NCBI GenBank assembly: GCA_030746635.1
Contig: JASLMH010000021.1
Location: 1 to 39,430 of the forward strand
Length of the DNA stretch: 39,430 bases
Direction: 5' to 3'
Source of the DNA: Alphaproteobacteria bacterium
GTDB lineage: Bacteria; Pseudomonadota; Alphaproteobacteria; GCA-2731375
Shown: positions 22,674 to 32,441 of the stretch, in pieces
How the letters are laid out: every line of letters begins with the position of its first letter
How positions within the stretch are numbered: the stretch's first letter is position 1
Made by a program: the position numbers and the translations under genes
The notes under the pieces: generated by a model
Database searches by the model: none
Seen by the model: the letters and a program-made list of their open reading frames with translations, nothing else
Told to the model about the DNA's origin: nothing

Positions 22674-22677
<4 letters not shown>
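22156..22677 (-). CDS. Winged-helix (MarR-like) transcriptional regulator
   Basis: A 173-residue DNA-binding protein of the winged-helix type. GLGPLDILVLHLVNHRDREK (about 59-78) matches the MarR-like first helices. RLSDLCFLLNVEDSHLVNYALKKLARLDLV is the helix-turn-helix, and SADRRGKEAFHATTELGREAC is the wing and following helix. The N-terminal helix is long and likely dimerises. Its ATG overlaps the TGA of the hydantoinase gene by 4 nt, so it is made together with that enzyme and probably controls the same operon, most simply through the palindrome in the operon's promoter. Confidence 0.82.
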
Positions 22678-26300
<3,623 letters not shown>

Positions 26301-26337
26301 GTCGGCGTTCCTCCCCATGAGTTCGTCCCCGCGTTGT

Positions 26338-26366
26338 AAAATAGTGATTTATCGATAAAATGCCAA
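26338..26366 (-). promoter_or_regulatory. Sigma-70 promoter of the hydantoinase operon
   Basis: On the minus strand, TTGGCA (26361-26366) is followed after exactly 17 bp by TATTTT (26338-26343). The predicted transcription start is near 26331, leaving a 30-base leader with the GGGGAGGA ribosome site before ATG 26300. The region is AT-rich compared with its surroundings. Confidence 0.65.
26348..26359. promoter_or_regulatory. Operator-like perfect palindrome TTTATCGATAAA
   Basis: A perfect 12-bp palindrome occupies the spacer between the -35 and -10 boxes of the hydantoinase promoter. A protein bound here would block RNA polymerase. The winged-helix regulator encoded in the same operon is the obvious candidate ligand; this link is inference. 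Confidence 0.55.
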
Positions 26367-26490
26367 CAAATTACTAATTATGGCCTTTTGGCCGGCTTGC
26401 CAATCCGACTCCGCCGGCCTATGGGTTGGGGCGTGGTGCGGCCGGTCATTGGCGGCGCCACCTGACCTCCGATAGGGGATGGGCGGCGGC

Positions 26491-27219
26491 ATGAGCATCT
26501 GGAAGCGGATCGTCCGTGGCGTCGGGGGCATGACCCTGGATGGCCCCCTGGGGGCGCTGTTGAGCGGTATCGCCGAACAGGCGGTCGACCGCCTGCGCGG
26601 CATCGCCGGCGAGGCCGCCGACGGCACCAAACAGGTCGCCTTCACCATCGGGGTGATCGCCCTCGGCGCCAAGATGGCCAAGGCCGACGGCCAGGTCACC
26701 CATGACGAGGTCGAAGCCTTCAAGCAGGTCTTCCAGATCGCCCCGGAGGACATGAAGAACGTCGCCAAGGTATTCAACCTGGCCCGTCGCGACGTCGCCG
26801 GCTACGAGGCCTATGCCGGCCAGATCGCCAGCCTGTTCGAGCCGGCCTCGCAGGTGCTGGAGGATCTGCTGCACGGCCTGTTCCACATCGCCAAGGCCGA
26901 CAACGTGGTGCATCCGGCCGAACTGGATTATCTGCGTCGGGTGTCGGCGATCTTCGGTTTCGACGAGGGCGGCTTCGCCCGGATCAGGGAATACCACCTG
27001 GGGCCGGATCAGGCCGATCCTTACACCATCCTCGGTATCGCCCACGACACCGACGACGATGAAGTCAGGCGCACCTGGCGGCGGCTGATTCGCGAGAACC
27101 ACCCCGACCGCGCCATCGCCAACGGCCTGCCGCAGGATTTCGTCGACCTGGCCAACGCCAAGCTGGCCGCCATCAACGATGCCTACGACCGCATCGCCCG
27201 CCAGCGCGGCCTGAATTAG
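26491..27219 (+). CDS. TerB-like/DnaJ-domain co-chaperone (DjlA-like)
   Basis: 242 residues. The N-terminus is Gly-rich and hydrophobic (MSIWKRIVRGVGGMTLDGPL), as in DjlA-like proteins. Residues about 45-160 form a TerB-type helical domain with FTIGVIALGAKMAKADGQVT and a second copy-like HIAKADNVVHPAELDYLRRV. The C-terminus (about 170-242) is a J domain with DPYTILGI and the HPD motif in RENHPDRAI, which stimulates DnaK. ATG 26491 was chosen by family N-terminus; ATG 26479 is an alternative. There is no strong membrane anchor. It is divergent from the hydantoinase operon and ends at a hairpin terminator. Confidence 0.87.
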   Translation: MSIWKRIVRGVGGMTLDGPLGALLSGIAEQAVDRLRGIAGEAADGTKQVAFTIGVIALGAKMAKADGQVTHDEVEAFKQVFQIAPEDMKNVAKVFNLARRDVAGYEAYAGQIASLFEPASQVLEDLLHGLFHIAKADNVVHPAELDYLRRVSAIFGFDEGGFARIREYHLGPDQADPYTILGIAHDTDDDEVRRTWRRLIRENHPDRAIANGLPQDFVDLANAKLAAINDAYDRIARQRGLN

Positions 27220-27235
27220 CACCCCTCAGATGGAA

Positions 27236-27268
27236 GGAACCCGCCGTTGATAAGGTTCGGCGGGTTTC
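27236..27268 (+). terminator. Rho-independent-type hairpin after the DnaJ-like gene
   Basis: AACCCGCCG (27238-27246) pairs perfectly with CGGCGGGTT (27258-27266), loop 11 bases, extended by a G-T wobble and a G-C pair. The following T-run is short, so efficiency is uncertain. Confidence 0.6.
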
Positions 27269-27269
27269 C

Positions 27270-27290
27270 GGTGTCGGATTTCGTTACACC
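27270..27290. promoter_or_regulatory. Candidate upstream activator site for the sigma-54 promoter
   Basis: GGTGT (27270-27274) and ACACC (27286-27290) are perfect inverted half-sites with 11 bases between them. The centre is about 99 bp before the predicted start, a usual distance for an enhancer-binding protein dimer. A second inverted repeat, TGGTTAA (27307-27313) with TTAACCA (27320-27326), is closer. Which, if either, is bound is unknown. Confidence 0.35.
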
Positions 27291-27351
27291 CGGCTCATCG
27301 CCGGTATGGTTAACGCCCTTTAACCAATTGGAATCCTTGAAGCGACGGAAA

Positions 27352-27367
27352 TTGGCACGTTTCTTGC
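27352..27367 (+). promoter_or_regulatory. Sigma-54 (RpoN) -24/-12 promoter
   Basis: TTGGCACG-TTTC-TTGC matches the sigma-54 consensus TGGCACG-N4-TTGC, with the invariant GG (27354-27355) and GC (27366-27367) exactly 10 bases apart. The predicted start is near 27379, and AAGGA precedes the ATG at 27413. Sigma-54 promoters need an activator ATPase, so the downstream gene is probably tightly controlled. Confidence 0.8.
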
Positions 27368-27412
27368 GTGGAATTTGTCAACATAGGGTACGTTGACCAA
27401 GGACTTCGCAAG

Positions 27413-28111
27413 ATGAGAAATCTCCTACTGAGGCAGGTAATCGGGGCGGCCTTGTGTGCCTTCATGATCGGCATGCTCGCGCCCGCCGCCGAGGCCGGTG
27501 TGGTGACTCGCGTACTATCCGGCAAGTTCACCGCCTTTTTCCCGCCGCCCGGCACGCCGCCTCTCGGCTTGAGCCTGGGCGACACGGTGACCGCCAGCCT
27601 GACTTTCGAGGAGACCCTGGGCGACGGTATCTACGGCGTCAGCGAGGATCCGGCCTGGGATTTGACGTTCGATTTTGGCACAGCGACCTGGACCAAGGAG
27701 GACGAAGTCTGTTGGATCCTGGAAACAGCCACGCCCGGCAGCTGCTCGTACTACCTCGGCCCCGGCTTTCCCGATTACCCGGCATTCGAGATCGTGGACG
27801 GGGAGATCGTCGATTTGGACTACCAGGGCAACATCACGGTGGCCGGCAAGGTCTACCGCCTGGGCGTCAAGCGCGGCGTGCTGAGCGGTTTCGATTGGAG
27901 CATTTCGGACATTACCGCTTGGTCCCCGGAAGAACAGTTGACCGACGACCCCGAGGAACTGGCCTTCATGTTCGGCACCATCCATTTCGAGGACATTCCG
28001 GAACCCGGCTCGGCGGTGCTGCTGATCCTGCCGCTGTTGGCCATGATGTACTACCGCCGACCCGCCATTCTTGCCTATTGCCGGCAGCAAGGGCATGGCA
28101 GCCGGCGCTAG
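27413..28111 (+). CDS. PEP-CTERM-like exported surface protein
   Basis: 232 residues. An N-terminal signal peptide (MRNLLLRQVIGAALCAF, cleavage likely after AEA near residue 28) is followed by a beta-rich, acidic body with one Cys pair (CWILETATPGSC). The C-terminus has the exosortase sorting signal layout: IPEPGSA with PEP at 196-198, a hydrophobic helix (VLLILPLLAMMYY) and basic RR. Such proteins are cut and anchored by an exosortase and are often linked with exopolysaccharide. Unlike most family members, about 16 residues including a Cys follow the RR. No exosortase gene is in the window. A sigma-54 promoter precedes it, consistent with PrsK/PrsR-RpoN control known for PEP-CTERM genes elsewhere. 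The start has AAGGA nine bases upstream. Confidence 0.72.
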   Translation: MRNLLLRQVIGAALCAFMIGMLAPAAEAGVVTRVLSGKFTAFFPPPGTPPLGLSLGDTVTASLTFEETLGDGIYGVSEDPAWDLTFDFGTATWTKEDEVCWILETATPGSCSYYLGPGFPDYPAFEIVDGEIVDLDYQGNITVAGKVYRLGVKRGVLSGFDWSISDITAWSPEEQLTDDPEELAFMFGTIHFEDIPEPGSAVLLILPLLAMMYYRRPAILAYCRQQGHGSRR

Positions 28112-28175
28112 GTCGTGGCATAGTCGCCCCACCATCGGCGGCGCCGGGCGCCGCTGAACATAACGGATACGGGCG

Positions 28176-28388
28176 ATGAAGATCGAAATCGAATACTGCG
28201 TGCAGTGAAACTACGAACCGGATGCCCTCCGTGCGAGGGACCATTTGAGCAATAAGCTCGGCGCCGACGTCGCGTTGGTGAAATCGGGCGGCGGCGCCTT
28301 CGAGATCACCGTCGACGGCCAATTGGCCTATTCCAAGAAACAGACCGGCCGCTTCCCGACCGAAGCCGAACTGGACGCCCTGGCCTAG
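28176..28388 (+). CDS. SelW/Rdx-family selenoprotein (TGA read as selenocysteine)
   Basis: The frame encodes MKIEIEYCVQ, then TGA at 28206-28208, then NYEPDALRARDHLSNK and on to TAG at 28386-28388: 70 residues with Sec at position 11. The start matches the SelW/SelT/SelH-type Rdx fold, where YCxxC or YCxxU is a redox motif at the end of the first strand; here it is YCVQU. The rest fits too: ALVKSGGGAFEITVDGQLAY, then SKKQTGRFP and a C-terminal helix, like the family GxFEVxVDGxLVxSKxxxGxFP. A hairpin suiting a bacterial SECIS follows the TGA. Rdx proteins are small thioredoxin-like oxidoreductases. The weak ribosome site (GGAT) is a caveat, and a pseudogene with a Cys-to-stop change is the main alternative. 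Standard callers would stop at codon 11. Confidence 0.82.
28222..28244 (+). promoter_or_regulatory. Candidate bacterial SECIS element
   Basis: CCCTC (28225-28229) pairs perfectly with GAGGG (28235-28239), loop CGTGC. Outer pairs ATG (28222-28224) with CAT (28242-28244) extend the stem past a 2-base bulge. The apical loop begins 21 bases after the TGA and has G as its second base, which meets published bacterial SECIS rules (16-37 bases, a G in the first two loop positions). SelB would bind it to deliver Sec-tRNA. Confidence 0.65.
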
Positions 28389-29422
28389 GCAAGGACCTCC
28401 CGCAGGGCCTGGGCGGCGGCTGCTAGGTCGTCGCCGTCGACGTCCAGGTGGGTCACCGCCCGCATCTGGCTTGGCCCCATGGCGCCGATGCGCACGCCCT
28501 TGCCGGCCAGCCGTTCGGCCACCTCGGCCGCTGTCAGCCCGGTTTCCGCCACCTCGAAGAACACGATGTTGGTATCGCAGCGGTCGTGGCTCAGGGCGAT
28601 GCCCGGGATCTGGGCGATCGCCCGGGCGAAAGCGCGGGCGTTCTCGTGGTCCTCGCGCAAGCGCTCAACATTGTGCTCAAGGGCATAGACACCGGCGGCG
28701 GCGACGATGCCGGCCTGGCGCATGGCGCCGCCCATCTGCTGCTTGAAACGCCAGGCCTGCTCGATGAAATCATCGCTGCCGGCGAGGACGCCGCCGATCG
28801 GGCAGCCCAGGCCCTTCGACAGATCCAGCCAGATGGAATCGAAATGCCGGGCATAGTCGCCGGCCGGGGTACCGCTTTCCACCACCGCATTCATCAGCCG
28901 GGCGCCGTCCATGTGGCTGGCCATGCCGTTCTCGTGGGCCACCGCGGTCACCGCCGCCACCTGCTCGACGGGCCAGACCGCGCCGCCGCCGAAGTTGGTG
29001 GTGTTCTCCACCGACAGCACCCGGCTCAGCGGCGAATGGCGCCGGCGCGGGCGGATCGCCTCCTGCACCTGGTCGGCCGTGAAGATGCCGCGTTCGGTAT
29101 GGATCGCCCGGGTCTGGGCCATCGCCAGGGCCGGCGGGCCGCCGCTCTCGGCGTTGATGGGATGGGCCGAGAAATCCAGGATGATCTCGTCGCCGGGCCG
29201 GCAGTGCACCCGAAAGGAGATTTGGTTGCACATGGTCCCCGACGGCAGGAAGACCGCCCGTTCCTTGCCCAACAGGGTCGCCACCATGTCGCACAGTTTG
29301 TTGACGGTCGGATCCTCGAACTGCTGTTCGTCGCCAACCTCGGCCTCGGCCATGGCCTGGCGCATCGCCGCCGAGGGCTTGGTATGGGTGTCGCTGTAAA
29401 GATCGATGTTGACTTGATTCAT
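28385..29422 (-). CDS. ltaE: Low-specificity L-threonine aldolase
   Basis: PLP enzyme of fold type I that splits L-threonine or allo-threonine into glycine and acetaldehyde. 345 residues, normal length. Motifs: DLYSDTHTKPSAAMRQAM (7-24), EVGDEQQFEDPTVN, FLPSGTMCNQI (about 58-68), HMDGARLMNA (about 170-179) with the PLP-contacting Asp, and the Schiff-base lysine in WLDLSKGLGCPIGG (about 200-213). It is the last gene of a four-gene operon, 32 bp after the MaoC-like gene. Its TAG shares a CTAG palindrome with the stop of the convergent selenoprotein gene. Confidence 0.9.
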   Translation of the reverse strand: MNQVNIDLYSDTHTKPSAAMRQAMAEAEVGDEQQFEDPTVNKLCDMVATLLGKERAVFLPSGTMCNQISFRVHCRPGDEIILDFSAHPINAESGGPPALAMAQTRAIHTERGIFTADQVQEAIRPRRRHSPLSRVLSVENTTNFGGGAVWPVEQVAAVTAVAHENGMASHMDGARLMNAVVESGTPAGDYARHFDSIWLDLSKGLGCPIGGVLAGSDDFIEQAWRFKQQMGGAMRQAGIVAAAGVYALEHNVERLREDHENARAFARAIAQIPGIALSHDRCDTNIVFFEVAETGLTAAEVAERLAGKGVRIGAMGPSQMRAVTHLDVDGDDLAAAAQALREVLA

Positions 29423-29454
29423 CCCAGGCGTCCCCTATCCGTCTCGTTCGCAAG

Positions 29455-29925
29455 TCATTCCGCCGTCCGCCGATACAGGAACCAATCCGCCACCAGGGTG
29501 GTGGTGACCTCGCCCCGTTGGTTGTGGATTTCGTTGGCCAGCTGCACGAAGCCGAGGTCCGGTCGGCTTTTTAGCGGTCGGGCCGCCACGACTTCCGAGC
29601 GGGCGCTCAGGACATAGCCCGGAAACACCGGCTGCAGCCAGCGCAGCTCGCGCCAGCCCGGCGAGACGAAGGCGGCGGTGGCGGCGAAGGCATCCTTGGA
29701 GATACGCCGCCAGACGGCGCCGACATGGGGTCCCGAGGCGATCACGTCGGACCAGCCCAGGGCCTGGGCCGCCCCGGCCTCGAGATGAAAGGGCTCGGGA
29801 TCGAACTGCTCGGCGAAGGCGATCATCTCCTCCCGGCGCATCTCGTAGGCGCCATAGGCGAAGCGGTCGCCGATGGCGAAGTCCTCGAAATGCACCTTGC
29901 CGGTGAACGGCGCCGTCAGGTTCAT
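29455..29925 (-). CDS. MaoC-like hotdog-fold acyl dehydratase
   Basis: A 156-residue single-hotdog protein of the MaoC/R-hydratase group, which hydrates or dehydrates enoyl-CoA-type substrates. The catalytic segment is FAEQFDPEPFHLE (about 37-49), with the usual Asp and His, followed by ALGWSDVIASGPHVGAV. VSPGWRELRWLQPVFPGYVL and SEVVAARPLKSRPDLGFV are the later strands. It begins 9 bp after the amidohydrolase stop, so it is surely in the same operon. A natural substrate cannot be told from sequence. Confidence 0.88.
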   Translation of the reverse strand: MNLTAPFTGKVHFEDFAIGDRFAYGAYEMRREEMIAFAEQFDPEPFHLEAGAAQALGWSDVIASGPHVGAVWRRISKDAFAATAAFVSPGWRELRWLQPVFPGYVLSARSEVVAARPLKSRPDLGFVQLANEIHNQRGEVTTTLVADWFLYRRTAE

Positions 29926-29934
29926 GGCCCGGCA

Positions 29935-31377
29935 TTACCGCCTGAACGGCAGGCTGGGCGGAGAGATTTCGTCCATCGGCCGGTTCGCCCAATCCAGCTT
30001 CGGCGCCTCCACCTCGGCCCGCCGCTGCGCCTCGTCCAGGCGGCCGGCGGCGTCGGCATAATCCAGCGTCAGCACCTTGCCGTCGGCGACCACCTGGCGG
30101 CCGTCCACGTAGACATCGCGCACCGCCCGGTCCTGGGCCGAATAGACCAGGGCCCGCAAGGGCTCGCGGCCCGGCAGCATGGCGGGATGCGTGGCGTCGA
30201 CCAGCACCAGATCCGCCTTGGCGCCGACGGCCAGGCGGCCGATGTCGTCGCGGCCCAGGATGTTGGCGCCGCCGATGGTGGCGCAATGCAGGATATCGCC
30301 GGTCTGCACCGCGTTCACGTCCTGGGCCGAGACGTGGCAGAGGGCGCCGGCCCAGCGCATCTCGTCCAGCATGTTGTGCGGGAAGGTGTCGGTGCCGATG
30401 CCGACGTTGACGCCGATATCCAGATAGCCGCCCAAATCCTCCAGCAGGATGCCGCGGCGGACAAAGACGTTCGGGCAATGGGCCACCGAGGTGCCGCTGT
30501 CGGCCAGCAGTTCCAGATCCTCCCGGGTATGCCAGTGGACCCAGGAATGATGGTCGAGGAAGATGCAGTGGGAGATCGTCGTGTTCTCGCCCAGGAAGCC
30601 GAGCTTTTGCAGCCACTGGATCGGCGTGACGCCGTGCCGGCGGGTCATTTCGTTGAATTCGACGACGCTTTGCGAGGCGTGGATCTGCAGCGGCAGGCCC
30701 CGCTCGCCGGCGGCGGCGGCGGCGTCGCGCAGCAATTCCTCGGTGCAGGTGTCGATCTGCGAGGGCAGCATCATGCCGCCTAGCCTGCCGCTGGGATTCT
30801 GCCGGGCCAAATCGATCAATTGCAGGGCCCGTTCCATGCCGTCCCGGCCGCCCTGTTCGTTCCATTCGTACAGCACTTCGTGGCCGTTGGGGGTGTACCA
30901 GTGGGCCGAGCGGAACATCGGCGCGACGATGCCGCGCAGGCCGCTTTTCGCCATCAGCTCGATCCAGCCGTCCCAGGGCACGGAAATGTCCACCAGGGTG
31001 GTGACGCCGCTGAGCAGCAGTTCGCAATATGCCACCTCGGCCCCCGCCGCCGTGCCGGCCAGGTCGGGGCGGAAGATCGGCATGTATTCGTACAGACCGC
31101 TCATGCCCAGGGCCGGGCTGCCCAGCTCCTCGTTGTAGCCCTTGTTCATGGGCTCGGACATCGGGTGGGAATGCACGTTGACCAGGCCGGGCATCACCAT
31201 CAGGCCGCCGCCGTCGACCTCCATGTCCGCCGGGCCGTCGTAGTTCGGACCGCAATGCACGATCCGGTCGCCGTTGAAGGCCAGATCGGCGCCCGGCAGG
31301 AATTCGTGCCGCTCTTCCCCCTGGTTCCAGGCGATCAGCCAGCGGGCCTGGCGGATCACCGTCGTCGTCTCGCTCAT
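29935..31377 (-). CDS. Amidohydrolase-superfamily deaminase (ATZ/TRZ, MTA/SAH deaminase-like)
   Basis: 480 residues, the usual length of TrzN/AtzB/SsnA-type hydrolases. Metal ligands of a subtype III amidohydrolase are visible: HxH in VNVHSHPM (about 66-73), His in LQIHASQS, His in ISHCIFLDHHSW and Asp in GIGTDTFPHN. These enzymes hydrolyse or deaminate purine-, pyrimidine- or triazine-like rings. SRQAR-like TVIRQARWLIAWN is the small N-terminal beta-sandwich. ATG 31377 has GGGAGGGG just upstream. It lies 18 bp after the D-2-hydroxyacid dehydrogenase and 9 bp before the MaoC-like gene. Confidence 0.88.
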   Translation of the reverse strand: MSETTTVIRQARWLIAWNQGEERHEFLPGADLAFNGDRIVHCGPNYDGPADMEVDGGGLMVMPGLVNVHSHPMSEPMNKGYNEELGSPALGMSGLYEYMPIFRPDLAGTAAGAEVAYCELLLSGVTTLVDISVPWDGWIELMAKSGLRGIVAPMFRSAHWYTPNGHEVLYEWNEQGGRDGMERALQLIDLARQNPSGRLGGMMLPSQIDTCTEELLRDAAAAAGERGLPLQIHASQSVVEFNEMTRRHGVTPIQWLQKLGFLGENTTISHCIFLDHHSWVHWHTREDLELLADSGTSVAHCPNVFVRRGILLEDLGGYLDIGVNVGIGTDTFPHNMLDEMRWAGALCHVSAQDVNAVQTGDILHCATIGGANILGRDDIGRLAVGAKADLVLVDATHPAMLPGREPLRALVYSAQDRAVRDVYVDGRQVVADGKVLTLDYADAAGRLDEAQRRAEVEAPKLDWANRPMDEISPPSLPFRR

Positions 31378-31395
31378 GGCGCCCCTCCCACGCTG

Positions 31396-32349
31396 TCAAA
31401 TCACCCGGTGCTGGAATTCGCCGCCGTCCAGCAGGCAGCGGCTGTTGGCGACGGCGACGGCAATGCTGCGCTGGAAGGTTTCCGGCGTCAGCCAGGCCAC
31501 GTGCGGCATCAATACCACGTTTTCCAGCGCCAGCAGCGGATTGTCCGGGGCCACCGGTTCCTCCGTGTAGACGTCCAGGCCGGCGGCCAGCAAGGGGCCG
31601 TCGCGCAGGGCATCGTGCAAGGCCGCCTCGTCGACCAGGCCGCCGCGGGCGGTGTTGACCAGGACGGCGCCGGGCTTCATGCGGGCGAAGGCGGCGGCAT
31701 CCAGCAGGCCGGTCGTCTCGTCGGTCTGCGGCAGATGCAGCGAGATCACGTCGCTTTCCGCCAATAAATCATCCAGTTCCCGCCATTCGTCCGCGACCTC
31801 GGCCTTGGCCGCCGTCGCCGTGTACAGCACCCGGGCGCCCAGGGCCCGCAACACCGGTGCCAGTCGGCTGGCCACGGCGCCGTAGCCGACCAGGCCGACG
31901 GTGCGGCCGGCCAGCTCGCCGACCCGGTCGAAGATGCCGGCCTCCATTTCCCAGCCGGCGCCTTGGCGGGTGGCGTCGTGGAACTGAGCGGCCCGGCGCA
32001 GCGCCGCCAGCATCAGCAGCAGCGTCGCCTCGGCCACCGCCTGGCTGTTGGTACCGGGCATGTTGCAGACGACGATGCCGCGCGCCTTGGCGGCGTCGAG
32101 ATCGATGGTGTTGACGCCGACGCCGATCTTCTGGATCAGCCGCAGCTTCGGGGCGGCCGCGATGACCTCGGCGGTCGCCGGTTTCAGCACGTGCCATAAC
32201 ACCTCGGCCTCGGCCAGCAGTTCGAACAGGCGGCTATCGTCGGCCTCGGCGCAGGCATCGATGCCGAGCCAGTCATTTTCCGCCGCGCGCAGCCGCTCGG
32301 CGATGCCGGGACTGGCCGAATAGTGAAAGATCGCGTTCAGCTTCGACAC
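31396..32349 (-). CDS. D-2-hydroxyacid dehydrogenase (phosphoglycerate dehydrogenase-like)
   Basis: 317 residues, NAD-dependent. LRLIQKIGVGVNTIDLDAAKARGI (from about 68) and NSQAVAEATLLLMLA are typical of the family. The nucleotide motif is TVGLVGYGAVASRLA (about 150-164), where the third Gly of GxGxxG is replaced by Ala. Catalytic residues are Arg in VNTARGGLVD, Glu in YTEEPV and His in MPHVAWLTPE. It reduces 2-oxo acids such as hydroxypyruvate or glyoxylate or runs in reverse. GTG start 32349 has AAGGAG six bases upstream. First gene of the four-gene operon, 92 bp after the large regulator. Confidence 0.9.
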   Translation of the reverse strand: MSKLNAIFHYSASPGIAERLRAAENDWLGIDACAEADDSRLFELLAEAEVLWHVLKPATAEVIAAAPKLRLIQKIGVGVNTIDLDAAKARGIVVCNMPGTNSQAVAEATLLLMLAALRRAAQFHDATRQGAGWEMEAGIFDRVGELAGRTVGLVGYGAVASRLAPVLRALGARVLYTATAAKAEVADEWRELDDLLAESDVISLHLPQTDETTGLLDAAAFARMKPGAVLVNTARGGLVDEAALHDALRDGPLLAAGLDVYTEEPVAPDNPLLALENVVLMPHVAWLTPETFQRSIAVAVANSRCLLDGGEFQHRVI

Positions 32350-32441
32350 CTTTGACTCCTTCCCGTGGCGCTGCGCCCGGATAGCAAGCGCACGATATCA
32401 AGGCCGTGGGCGATGCCCAAGGCAATCGACGTTTCGGATTG

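Noticed and set aside
28176..28208. Ten-codon peptide ending at TGA as a stand-alone ORF or simple pseudogene
   Set aside because: The TGA sits exactly at the Sec/Cys position of a known redox motif, the frame after it is intact and family-like, and a SECIS-type hairpin follows. A selenoprotein explains more than a nonsense mutation.
29435..31399. 654-codon minus-strand frame over the amidohydrolase and MaoC genes
   Set aside because: It is out of frame with both conserved genes and encodes an Arg/Gly-rich product without motifs.
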